Shown: positions 33,039 to 41,273 of the stretch, piece by piece | Position numbering within the stretch: the stretch's first letter is position 1 | Layout of the letters: every line of letters begins with the position of its first letter | Assembly: GCA_002477565.1 (NCBI GenBank) | Contig: DLQL01000028.1 | Coordinates: 1 to 48,287 of the forward strand | Length of the DNA stretch: 48,287 nucleotides | Source: Flavobacteriaceae bacterium UBA7433 | Lineage (GTDB): Bacteria > Bacteroidota > Bacteroidia > Flavobacteriales > Flavobacteriaceae | Reading direction: 5' to 3' | The notes under the pieces: model-generated | Told to the model about the DNA's origin: nothing | The model's database searches: none | The model's input: the letters and a program-made list of their open reading frames with translations, nothing else | Program-made: the position numbers and the translations under genes

Positions 33039-35198
33039 TCAATGACTCGGGAGGTTGATTTCAAGAAAGCGCGTCATTTTTTCAAACAAATGCAGGCGCG
33101 TATTTTTTCCTTCATAGATGCCATGAGTCCTTCCTGGATAGATCGCTTGTTCAAAGTGTTTGTTGGCGCGAATCAACGCGTTGGTCATTTGGTAGGCGTT
33201 TTGCACATGTACATTGTCATCGCCAGTGCCATGGACAATCAAATAGTTTCCTTTGAGCTTGTCAACATGAAAAATGGGAGAATTGTCGTCGTATCCGTTT
33301 GGGTTTTCTTTGGGGGTTTGCATGTATCTTTCTGTGTAAATACTGTCGTAATACCTCCAAGATGTGACAGGAGCCACGGCGATGGCAGTTTGGAACACGT
33401 CATTTCCTTTGAGCAAGCAATTGCTCGCCATAAAAGCGCCATAACTCCAGCCCCAAATGCCAATTCGTTCAGCGTCGATGTAAGGTAGTTTTCCCAATGT
33501 TTTGGCAGCTTCTATCTGGTCGATGACTTCGTATTTTCCAAGTTGTTTGTAGGTGACTTTTTTAAAGGCTGCGCCTTTGAAACCCGTCCCTCTTCCATCT
33601 ACACAGGCGAGGATGTATCCTTTTTGAGCGAGCAAATAAAACCAATAATCATTGTAGTTGCTCCAAGAATTGGCCACTTCTTGGGATCCGGGACCAGAGT
33701 ATTGAATCATGAGTAGGGGGTACTCTTTTTCGGGGTTGAAGTTGATTGGTTTTAAGGTCCACATATTGAAAGTGCCGTCTTTGGTTTTAAGGGTCGAAAA
33801 AACTTTTTCTGGCAAGTTGTAAGGGGTTAATTTTTCAAGAAGTTCTGAGTTGTTTTTGATTCCTTTGAGTTGTTTTTTGAAATTGTGCAACGTGTAAGAT
33901 GTCGGGTGTTTTGCATCGGAATGTTGGCGAATGAAGTAGGTTTTGTCTTTGCTGAATTCTGCACTGTTGGTCCCTGTGTCTGGGCCGTGTCTCTTTTTGT
34001 TTTTTCCATTGAGACCGATGCTGTAAATGGTTCGATGGATGTTGCCATCTTCTACAGATTGGTAAAACAGGGTTTTTGTTTTTTTGTTTAGGCCGTAGTA
34101 TTTTGTGACTTCCCAATTTCCTTTGGTCAGTTGTTTTTTAAGGGAACCATTATTTGAGTAGTGGTAGAGATGATTGAACCCGTCTTTTTCACTTAGCCAG
34201 ATAAAACTGTTGTCATCTAAAAAGGTGAAGTTGCGAATGTCATTTACGTCGACATAGCAGCTGTCCTTTTCTTCGAGTAGGATTGTATCGGTTCCATTTT
34301 GCGTTTGGGTCGCATGAAGTTTGAGGTGGTTTTGGCGTCTGTTTAAGGTGACGGCGCAGAGTGTATTGGAATCGTGGTTCCATTGGATATGTGGGATGTA
34401 TTCGTAGTCCCCCAAATCAATTTTTTTTGAGCTTTTGTTGATGAGGTTGTATACATGTAAGGAAACTTCTGCGTTTTTTTCGCCTGCTTTGGGGTATTTA
34501 AAGTGCTGCCTTTTCGGATACAAGTCAGTGTTGTAGGTGTCGACAGAATATTCAGAAACCAAAGTTTCGTCAAATTTTAAGTAGGCGATTTGCGATCCGT
34601 CTTCGTTCCATTCATATGCTCTTACAAAGGCAAACTCTTCTTCGTAGACCCAATCTGTCAATCCGTTGATGATTTTGTTATAGCTGCCGTCATTGGTAAT
34701 TTGATGGGTGACCCCTGTGTTCAAATTTTTACAAAAGAGGTTGTTTTCTTTTACAAAAGCTACCCGCTCTCCGTTTGGGGAGAAAGTAGGTTCTTGGACA
34801 AAAGCAGTGTCTAAAGCGCGGAGTGCTTTTGAGTTGAGGTCGTAGAGGAAGTAAAGGGATTTTGAAGAGCGTCTGTAGATTTGTTGTGTCTGAGTACTGA
34901 TTAAAATTTTCGTTTCGTTTTTGTCGAAGCGGTAACTGTCAAAATGTGAAATGTTAGGAAGGTCTTGGCTGTTGAGCAACTGCTTTGATTTTTTTAATGT
35001 AGCGTATTTGTAGCAATCGATGCTTGAAGTCCCGTTGGTTCTGTCAAAATTTAAAATGCTGAAGGAATCCCCATTCATCGGCCGATAGGCTTCTAAGTAG
35101 TTTTCTCGAAATGTCCCACGCCAAATTTCTTCTAAGTTGAGTTTTTGTTGAGAAAAAAGGAGGAAAGGAGTCAACAAAAAAAAGAAAATTGTTCTCAT
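33039..35198 (-). CDS. Dipeptidyl peptidase IV-type serine peptidase (S9B), 719 aa
   Basis: DPP IV removes X-Pro (and X-Ala) dipeptides from the N-terminus of peptides in the periplasm. A signal peptide (MRTIFFFLLTPFLLFSQ) precedes a beta-propeller DPPIV_N domain (to about residue 470) with the WVYEEEFAFVRAYEW Glu pair that binds the substrate amino terminus, and a C-terminal alpha/beta-hydrolase domain. The triad is Ser585 in GWSYGAFMAS, the Asp of GTGDDNVHVQ and His692 in GRTHGIYEG. The normally invariant GWSYGG is GWSYGA here. The length and spacing match human and bacterial DPP IV. It heads the operon with two POT transporters. Confidence 0.93.
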   Translation of the reverse strand: MRTIFFFLLTPFLLFSQQKLNLEEIWRGTFRENYLEAYRPMNGDSFSILNFDRTNGTSSIDCYKYATLKKSKQLLNSQDLPNISHFDSYRFDKNETKILISTQTQQIYRRSSKSLYFLYDLNSKALRALDTAFVQEPTFSPNGERVAFVKENNLFCKNLNTGVTHQITNDGSYNKIINGLTDWVYEEEFAFVRAYEWNEDGSQIAYLKFDETLVSEYSVDTYNTDLYPKRQHFKYPKAGEKNAEVSLHVYNLINKSSKKIDLGDYEYIPHIQWNHDSNTLCAVTLNRRQNHLKLHATQTQNGTDTILLEEKDSCYVDVNDIRNFTFLDDNSFIWLSEKDGFNHLYHYSNNGSLKKQLTKGNWEVTKYYGLNKKTKTLFYQSVEDGNIHRTIYSIGLNGKNKKRHGPDTGTNSAEFSKDKTYFIRQHSDAKHPTSYTLHNFKKQLKGIKNNSELLEKLTPYNLPEKVFSTLKTKDGTFNMWTLKPINFNPEKEYPLLMIQYSGPGSQEVANSWSNYNDYWFYLLAQKGYILACVDGRGTGFKGAAFKKVTYKQLGKYEVIDQIEAAKTLGKLPYIDAERIGIWGWSYGAFMASNCLLKGNDVFQTAIAVAPVTSWRYYDSIYTERYMQTPKENPNGYDDNSPIFHVDKLKGNYLIVHGTGDDNVHVQNAYQMTNALIRANKHFEQAIYPGRTHGIYEGKNTRLHLFEKMTRFLEINLPSH

Positions 35199-35318
35199 GG
35201 TACCGTTTCAATTGGTCATCCAAATTACAGAAAAATATGCAGATATATTGGAGTGTTTTTAGGAATCTGCTAATCGAAATTGAAAAACCAGTAAATACCG
35301 AGTAATTTCATCGTGAAA

Positions 35319-35352
35319 TTGGTTATTTTTATAAATTATTAAAATACTTTTG
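35319..35352 (+). promoter_or_regulatory. Predicted promoter of the gamma-carbonic anhydrase gene
   Basis: TTG at 35319-35321 and TACTTTTG at 35345-35352 are 23 bases apart. The ATG at 35386 lies 33 bases downstream. Confidence 0.45.
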
Positions 35353-35385
35353 AGTGTGTTGTTTTCAAATTAAAAGAGACGTTGT

Positions 35386-35898
35386 ATGATTGAAAAAGAA
35401 GTACGGGGACACCGTCCTGTCTATGGGAAAGATTGTTTTTTTGCAGAAAATGCTGTGGTTATTGGAGAGGTGGTGATGGGAGATTTTTGTAGCATATGGT
35501 ACAACGCCGTGGTACGCGGTGATGTGCACTATATCAAAATGGGCAACAAGGTAAACATACAAGATGGTGCGGTCCTTCACGCCACTTTTGAAAAATACCC
35601 AACAACGCTTGGCAATTGTGTTTCTGTAGGGCACAACGCCATTGTCCACGGTTGTACAATCCACGACAATGTATTGATCGGTATGGGAGCCATAGTGATG
35701 GATGATTGTGTAATAGAGCGCAATAGCATCATAGCTGCTGGGGCTGTTCTCTCCAAAGGAACACATGTACAGTCTGGAAGTGTGTACGCAGGAGTTCCTG
35801 CAAAAAAAATCAAAGACATCAGTGAAGAATTGCTGCATGGAGAAATTCATCGAATCGCTGAAAATTACCTCAAATATGCACGTTGGTATAAGGCTTAG
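35386..35898 (+). CDS. Gamma-carbonic anhydrase family protein (170 aa)
   Basis: A left-handed beta-helix (hexapeptide repeat) protein. Repeats such as VVIGEVVMGDFCSIWYNAVV and VLIGMGAIVMDDCVI are visible. Three histidines at the positions of the gamma-CA zinc site are present: His65 (VLHATF), His83 and His88 (GHNAIVHG). The catalytic loop with glutamates known from Methanosarcina Cam is missing, as in most short bacterial homologues, so activity is uncertain. A C-terminal helix (residues 145-170) caps the trimer. It lies between divergent DPP IV and guaA as a single gene. Confidence 0.9.
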   Translation: MIEKEVRGHRPVYGKDCFFAENAVVIGEVVMGDFCSIWYNAVVRGDVHYIKMGNKVNIQDGAVLHATFEKYPTTLGNCVSVGHNAIVHGCTIHDNVLIGMGAIVMDDCVIERNSIIAAGAVLSKGTHVQSGSVYAGVPAKKIKDISEELLHGEIHRIAENYLKYARWYKA

Positions 35899-35983
35899 CA
35901 CTTGGTCTTTTTCGCGCTGGGTTTTTCCTTATTTTTTTTAATAAATACAAGCCACTTTTGTGAATTTAGTGCTATTTTTGCGC

Positions 35984-37516
35984 ATGCAACAAAAAGTACT
36001 TATTCTAGATTTCGGATCGCAATTTACCCAGCTTATAGCTCGTAGAGTCAGAGAACTCAACATCTATTGCGAAATACATCCCTACAACAACGTAAAAGTT
36101 GATGTAGAAGATTACAAAGCAGTCATTCTTTCAGGAAGCCCTCATTCGGTTCGCTCTTCAGAGGCGCCTCAGCCAGACTTGTCAAAAATAAAAGGAAAGA
36201 TACCTCTCCTAGGAGTTTGTTACGGCGCTCAATATTTGGCACATTTTTTTGGAGGAGAAGTAGGCGCTTCCAAAACAAGAGAATACGGAAGGGCAAATTT
36301 ATCTTATGTAGCTTCCAATAGTGTTTTGTTTCATGGAATCGAAAAAGACAGCCAAGTATGGATGAGCCATTCTGACACCATCTTGCATTTGCCAGAGAAT
36401 TACACCTGCATTGCGAGTACGCACGATGTTGAAAATGCAGCGTACAAAATTGAAGAAGAAGACACCTATGCCATCCAATTCCATCCAGAGGTCTATCACT
36501 CAACCGATGGACTGACCTTGTTGAAAAATTTTTTGGTAGACATTGCAGCTGTTGAACAGACTTGGACACCCGATTGTTTTGTAGATACGACCGTGGCTGC
36601 TATCAGAGAAAAGGTAGGGGACGACAAAGTGGTTTTGGGCTTGTCAGGTGGAGTGGATTCTACGGTTGCTGCTGTCCTTTTGGACAAGGCTATTGGGAAG
36701 AACTTGCATTGTATTTTTGTCAACAACGGTTTGTTGCGCAAAAATGAATTTGAAAGTGTTTTGAACCAATACGAAGGCATGGGCCTGAATGTGAAAGGAG
36801 TGGATGCTTCGAGTCGTTTTTTAGAGGGGCTCAAAGGAGAGTCGGATCCCGAAAAAAAACGAAAAATTATAGGACGTTGTTTTATCGAAGTTTTCGATGA
36901 AGAAGCGCACAAATTGACTTCCGTCAAATGGTTGGCACAAGGAACTATTTATCCGGATGTCATCGAATCTGTTTCTGCCAATGGAGGTCCTTCCGCCACC
37001 ATCAAATCCCATCACAATGTGGGAGGTTTGCCAGATTTTATGAAGTTGAAAATCGTAGAGCCTTTGCGAATGATTTTTAAAGACGAAGTACGCAGGGTCG
37101 GAAAGTCCTTGGGAATCGATCCAGAATTGTTGGGGAGACATCCTTTTCCTGGACCAGGAATGGGAATTCGAATATTGGGGGATATTACCGCAGAAAAGGT
37201 GCGCATTTTACAGGAGGTAGATGCTGTTTTTATCAATGGATTGAAGGCTTGGGGTCTGTACGACCGAGTTTGGCAAGCCGGAGCCATGTTGTTGCCTGTA
37301 GATTCTGTAGGAGTGATGGGTGACGAACGTACCTATGAAAAAGTCGTGGCTTTGCGAGCCGTTGAATCTACGGATGGAATGACGGCCGACTGGGTAGATT
37401 TACCGTATAAATTTTTACAAGAAACATCGAATAAAATCATCAACACTGTCAAAGGGGTTAACCGAGTGGTCTACGACATCAGCTCCAAGCCTCCTGCCAC
37501 GATTGAGTGGGAATAA
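35984..37516 (+). CDS. guaA: GMP synthase (glutamine-hydrolysing)
   Basis: GuaA converts XMP to GMP with glutamine and ATP. It has the class I amidotransferase domain with Cys79 in LGVCYGAQY and the HPE triad part (FHPEVYH), the PP-loop ATP pyrophosphatase domain with SGGVDST, and the C-terminal dimerisation domain containing RHPFPGPGMGIRILGD. At 510 residues it is close to E. coli (525). I start at the ATG at 35984 (MQQKVLILDFGSQFTQLIAR); a GTG at 35960 would add eight residues. A TATTTTTG box ends three bases before this ATG, but no -33 element lies at the correct distance. Confidence 0.97.
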   Translation: MQQKVLILDFGSQFTQLIARRVRELNIYCEIHPYNNVKVDVEDYKAVILSGSPHSVRSSEAPQPDLSKIKGKIPLLGVCYGAQYLAHFFGGEVGASKTREYGRANLSYVASNSVLFHGIEKDSQVWMSHSDTILHLPENYTCIASTHDVENAAYKIEEEDTYAIQFHPEVYHSTDGLTLLKNFLVDIAAVEQTWTPDCFVDTTVAAIREKVGDDKVVLGLSGGVDSTVAAVLLDKAIGKNLHCIFVNNGLLRKNEFESVLNQYEGMGLNVKGVDASSRFLEGLKGESDPEKKRKIIGRCFIEVFDEEAHKLTSVKWLAQGTIYPDVIESVSANGGPSATIKSHHNVGGLPDFMKLKIVEPLRMIFKDEVRRVGKSLGIDPELLGRHPFPGPGMGIRILGDITAEKVRILQEVDAVFINGLKAWGLYDRVWQAGAMLLPVDSVGVMGDERTYEKVVALRAVESTDGMTADWVDLPYKFLQETSNKIINTVKGVNRVVYDISSKPPATIEWE

Positions 37517-37618
37517 TGAAAAGTTTTTTTTGGCATGGTTATAGATTTCTACAAAAGCGTGTGCAGAATTTGTAAAGTTTGCGATGCCATTGTTTTTATT
37601 TGAGAAACGTATTGATAA

Positions 37619-39415
37619 ATGAAAAAAGAATTTGTTTTTTTAGGCATGTTGTTGCTGTTTTTCTTTGCTGCGAAGGGGCAAGAGCAGGAATACCTCAAAC
37701 ACGTTGTCAAAAAAGGGGAGCGGGTTCGCCAAATAGCCAAAGACTACGGTTTAAAATCCAAAGAGGTTTTCCGGTTGAACCCGGGTGTAAGAAAACGCCC
37801 CAAAGCGAATGCAATTCTTTTAATTCCGATAAAGGACATCAAAAAACCTTTTCTTTTTGACGGTGTGCAAATGCATCCCGTACAAGCCAAAGAAACCCTT
37901 TATGGAATTTGTAAAAAATACAATGTGGCAATTGCTGCATTGGTGGATAAAAACCCTTCCATAAAAGAATCAGGCTTAGAGACAGGTGTGCTTTTGAAAA
38001 TTCCAAATACAAAAGTGGTCTCCAAAGAGGTTCTTTTAAAACAACAAATGGATTTATGGACCAAGCAATACGAATTGCACACCGTTGTTAAAGACGACAC
38101 CTTTTATCGCTTGACCCATTTTTACAAAGTTTCAAAAGCACAACTCCTCGCTTTGAACCCGACGCTAGATGAGGGATTGAAATTGGGAGCAGTTTTAAAG
38201 ATTCGAAAGCGAAAAGAGTCCGTTTCGCCCGATGGAACTCTTGATTCCATTTCAATAGATTTATCGGATTCGTTGTTCGTTAAGCAATCCTTGCATGTGG
38301 CGTTTCTGATGCCTTTTAAATTTTTCAAGAATGATACCTTGTCCAAAGAAGCTTTGTTTTCAACGAAGAACAATCTAGCCAATATCATCACCGATTTTTA
38401 TTTGGGCGCAGAGCTGGCGATTGACTCGTTGGTGTCACGCGGATTGGAAATAAATCTTCGTGTTTTTGACACTGAAAAAAACAAAGACTGTATCGAAGAT
38501 TTTTTGGATCGAAACGAATTGGAGGGTGTGGATGTGGTTTTTGGTCCTGTATTTAGTCAGTTTGCAGACCGAGTTGCATCTCAATTGCCTGAAATCCCCG
38601 TGGTATTCCCTTTGCACTCCTCGCGTCAGCACTCGTTTCAAAGTCCCAATTTGATAAAAACAGCTACGGATGTAGCACACTACCAAGAATTGATACTACA
38701 GCATATAAAAGCAACGCATTCAGGCCAGCACATCGTAGTGGTAGGTGATGAAAAACCAAACAGTCTTTTGAAAATGGCTGCGATAGGTGCCCAATTGAAA
38801 CAGTCTGATTCCATTCAGGAGGTTGATTACTTGCAACCTGAAAATGGCTACATCGACCGGGAGCGCTTTGTCACTGCTGTCGATACTTTGGGGGTCAACT
38901 GGGTGTTGTTAACCAGCAACAACAAAGTTGTTACGGCAGATGTTGTCAATAATTTAAAATCCTTGCCCAACAATCCGAAAGTGAAATTGTTCGCCTTTGA
39001 AAAAGCAAAAAATTTCGACAAGGTTGACAACAACCAATTGGCAAAGATGAATTTCACCTATGCCAGTTCGGAAGTTTTTGGAGGCAGTCTTCCGGAGGTC
39101 TTAAATTTTTACGAACGCTATGCGGCAAAAAATCACGCTTATCCGAGCAAACATGCTCTTCGTGGATTTGATGTGGTATACGACGTGTTGTTGCGAATGG
39201 CCTTACAAAATCCAGAAAACACAGAAGGATTTGTTTTTAAAGGAAGTTCCAAGCGGTTGAATTCTTCTTTTAGCTTTGACAAAAGAACACCAGAAGCCCC
39301 CACGTACAACAAGGCAGCATTTTTATTAAAATACAACGAAGATTTGTCCATTCAGGTGCTCAATGATTTGGAAAGTACCTCAACGGTGCAAGAACAAAAG
39401 GACTCCACTCTTTGA
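37619..39415 (+). CDS. Three LysM domains fused to a periplasmic-binding-protein-like domain (598 aa)
   Basis: A signal peptide (MKKEFVFLGMLLLFFFAAKG) is followed by three LysM domains: about 26-71 (HVVKKGERVRQIAKDYGLKS), 83-130 (VQAKETLYGICKKYNVAIAA) and 145-195 (HTVVKDDTFYRLTHFYKVSK). LysM binds peptidoglycan glycans. From about 225 on the protein has a type 1 periplasmic-binding fold (HVAFLMPFKFF ... VDVVFGPVFSQFADRVASQL ... VVVGDEKPNSLLKMAAIGAQ) like amino-acid ABC receptors and LpoA-like proteins. No transporter genes are adjacent, so it is more likely an envelope sensor or peptidoglycan-synthesis factor than an uptake receptor; this is inference. Its stop lies three bases from that of the convergent phosphatase gene. 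Confidence 0.87.
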   Translation: MKKEFVFLGMLLLFFFAAKGQEQEYLKHVVKKGERVRQIAKDYGLKSKEVFRLNPGVRKRPKANAILLIPIKDIKKPFLFDGVQMHPVQAKETLYGICKKYNVAIAALVDKNPSIKESGLETGVLLKIPNTKVVSKEVLLKQQMDLWTKQYELHTVVKDDTFYRLTHFYKVSKAQLLALNPTLDEGLKLGAVLKIRKRKESVSPDGTLDSISIDLSDSLFVKQSLHVAFLMPFKFFKNDTLSKEALFSTKNNLANIITDFYLGAELAIDSLVSRGLEINLRVFDTEKNKDCIEDFLDRNELEGVDVVFGPVFSQFADRVASQLPEIPVVFPLHSSRQHSFQSPNLIKTATDVAHYQELILQHIKATHSGQHIVVVGDEKPNSLLKMAAIGAQLKQSDSIQEVDYLQPENGYIDRERFVTAVDTLGVNWVLLTSNNKVVTADVVNNLKSLPNNPKVKLFAFEKAKNFDKVDNNQLAKMNFTYASSEVFGGSLPEVLNFYERYAAKNHAYPSKHALRGFDVVYDVLLRMALQNPENTEGFVFKGSSKRLNSSFSFDKRTPEAPTYNKAAFLLKYNEDLSIQVLNDLESTSTVQEQKDSTL

Positions 39416-39418
39416 TAC

Positions 39419-40165
39419 TCAACTGAAAGGTGAAAGCTCTTGATTGTTCTTTAGAATAGGCTTTAGAAGTTTTAAATTTTTTTCAGTTCCAATTTTTTTA
39501 AATGCTTCTAAATGTTTCATATGGTGGGTGTCACTACCTGTGAAATCAATCATCCCTTTTTTCAAAAGTTGTTCAGCGATTTTTTGAATGGAGTTTCCAT
39601 AATATCCTGTGAGGGACAGTAGGTTCAACTGGAATCGGAACCCAGCTTCTTTTAGTTTGTGAAATATCTCAAAATTATGGTGGTAAAAACAATAGCGTTC
39701 CGGGTGCGCAAGAATGGGTTGGTAGCCTGCCATTTGGATGTCAAAAAGCAGTTCAAAAAGATTTACAGGAGCATTGAGGTAAGACATTTCTACCAAGAGG
39801 GTGTCTTCTCCAAGTGTCAAAAGGTCTCTTTTTTTAAGGAGTTCTACAAACTGTTCGTCAAGCATGTATTCAGCAGCTGCTTCAAGTTTGATAAAAGAAA
39901 GGTCTCTTTTTTCTAGTTCTTCAAGAACCAAGTCGCGTTTGTCGAGAATTGCATCGCTGCTGTTTTCCCAAACTCCAGCCATTACATGCGGTGTGGTTGT
40001 GAAATTTTGAATGCCATAGGAACTCATTTTTAAGAGCAATTCGATGCTTTCTTCGATTGTTTTTGCACCATCGTCAATGCCCGGTAAAAAGTGGGAATGG
40101 ATGTCGACAAAACCCTCTGGAAACACTTCAGTTATGGGGCAACTTTTTTTAAACAATGAAAACAC
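39419..40165 (-). CDS. CpsB/CapC/YwqE-type protein-tyrosine phosphatase, PHP fold (248 aa)
   Basis: A metal-dependent PHP-fold tyrosine phosphatase. Metal ligands are visible as His23 and His25 in DIHSHFLPGIDDGAKT, then TTPHVMAG, LVEMSYLN, LAHPERYCFY and FTGSDTHHMKHL. Homologues reverse the autophosphorylation of tyrosine kinases that control capsule or exopolysaccharide chain length. No kinase or polysaccharide locus is in this window, so its partner must lie elsewhere. The start codon is GTG at 40165; no in-frame ATG is positioned correctly, and MFSLFKK agrees with relatives. Confidence 0.92.
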   Translation of the reverse strand: MFSLFKKSCPITEVFPEGFVDIHSHFLPGIDDGAKTIEESIELLLKMSSYGIQNFTTTPHVMAGVWENSSDAILDKRDLVLEELEKRDLSFIKLEAAAEYMLDEQFVELLKKRDLLTLGEDTLLVEMSYLNAPVNLFELLFDIQMAGYQPILAHPERYCFYHHNFEIFHKLKEAGFRFQLNLLSLTGYYGNSIQKIAEQLLKKGMIDFTGSDTHHMKHLEAFKKIGTEKNLKLLKPILKNNQELSPFS

Positions 40166-40365
40166 AGGCGATGAATTTAAAAAAACAAATTTATTGATTT
40201 ATTTTTAATAAGTCGGCTACTTTTCTTCTAATTCATGCGACACAGAAGCCCATTGATTTGATCTGTGGTAATTATTTGTGCTGTTTTTTTATAAATAAAT
40301 ACATTTTATCTCAGTAGTTTTGTAAAAATTTTCAGTTCCCGAAATCGATGTAGTTTCGAAACTTA

Positions 40366-40396
40366 TTGTGTATGTGATTTGTTGTTGATATATTTG
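40366..40396 (+). promoter_or_regulatory. Predicted promoter of the GlcNAc-kinase-like gene
   Basis: TTG at 40366-40368 and TATATTTG at 40389-40396 are 20 bases apart. The ATG at 40419 is 22 bases after the -7 box. The rest of the 253-base divergent region (40166-40365) shows no other clear element. Confidence 0.5.
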
Positions 40397-40418
40397 GTCA
40401 CTTTTTAAAAAATAATAA

Positions 40419-41273
40419 ATGATTTTAATAGCAGATGGCGGATCTACCAAAGCGGATTGGATTGCCTTGGACGAACAAAAAAAGGAGTTGTTCAAAGTTC
40501 GAACAGGGGGGTTGAATCCTGCTGTTGTTGCTGTGGATGTTTTGCGAGCACGCATTCTTGAAACAGCAGAATTTTCCGAAAATTTGGACAAAGTAACCCA
40601 AGTCTTTTTTTATGGAGCGGGTTGTGGAACTCAAGTGGCTACTAAAATTTTAAAAGATCTTTTTGAAGAGTTGTTTTCAAATGCGACGGTTTTTGTGGGC
40701 GAAGATACACTTGCCGCTGTGTATGCAGCTGCGGGTAAAACTCCTGCGATTGTTTGTATTTTAGGAACAGGTTCGAACAGTAGTTATTTTGATGGCAATA
40801 CAATAGAGTCCAATGCGGTTTCTTTGGGGTATATCATTATGGATGAAGCAAGTGGAAATTATTTTGGTAAACGTTTGTTGCGGAATTATTTTTACAAAGT
40901 AATGCCTGCAAACATTGCTTCACAATTCGAAAAAGAATTCAATTTGGAGCCCGACCATATCAAGTACAACTTATACCGACAACCCAATCCGAATACTTAT
41001 TTGGCGAATTTTGCCAGTTTTATGTTTCAATTCAAAGAGGATCCTTATATTTTGGATTTGATGGAAGACGGTTTTGATGCTTTTTTTAGAAGTCGTGTAT
41101 TGCCGTATAAGAAAGACAAAAACACCCCCATTTACTTTATAGGTTCGATTGCTCATTACTTCTCAAACATTTTGGAAAAAGTCGCTAAAAAGCACGGTTT
41201 GAGCATCACTGGCGTGATTCAACGTCCTATTAACAATTTGATAGAATACCACAAAACGTATTTAATCAAATAA
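40419..41273 (+). CDS. BadF/BadG/BcrA/BcrD ATPase family, N-acetylglucosamine kinase-like (284 aa)
   Basis: An actin-fold (ASKHA) sugar kinase related to N-acetylglucosamine kinase. The phosphate-1 motif is ILIADGGSTKADWIAL at residues 2-17; FFYGAGCGTQ, then phosphate-2 ACILGTGSNSSYFDG (as CILGTGSNSSYF) and ISLGYIIMDEASGNYFGKR follow, and the C-terminal adenosine motif is FIGSIAHYFSNIL. Members phosphorylate GlcNAc or related amino sugars during peptidoglycan recycling in Bacteroidota. The substrate is not provable from sequence. Its 3' end overlaps that of convergent murF by 12 bases. Confidence 0.88.
   Translation: MILIADGGSTKADWIALDEQKKELFKVRTGGLNPAVVAVDVLRARILETAEFSENLDKVTQVFFYGAGCGTQVATKILKDLFEELFSNATVFVGEDTLAAVYAAAGKTPAIVCILGTGSNSSYFDGNTIESNAVSLGYIIMDEASGNYFGKRLLRNYFYKVMPANIASQFEKEFNLEPDHIKYNLYRQPNPNTYLANFASFMFQFKEDPYILDLMEDGFDAFFRSRVLPYKKDKNTPIYFIGSIAHYFSNILEKVAKKHGLSITGVIQRPINNLIEYHKTYLIK

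Noticed and set aside
35365..35901. A 178-codon open frame antisense to the gamma-carbonic anhydrase gene
   Set aside because: The plus-strand gene has conserved family motifs; the antisense frame is His/Tyr-rich without any recognisable domain and mirrors codon bias of the real gene.
37619..39415. An amino-acid ABC uptake system
   Set aside because: The binding-fold domain is fused to three LysM domains, and no permease or ATPase genes are adjacent.
39419..40165. A capsule or exopolysaccharide locus around the CpsB-type phosphatase and the GT2 gene
   Set aside because: The two genes are 20 kb apart, and no Wzx, Wzy, Wzc or sugar-nucleotide genes occur in the window.
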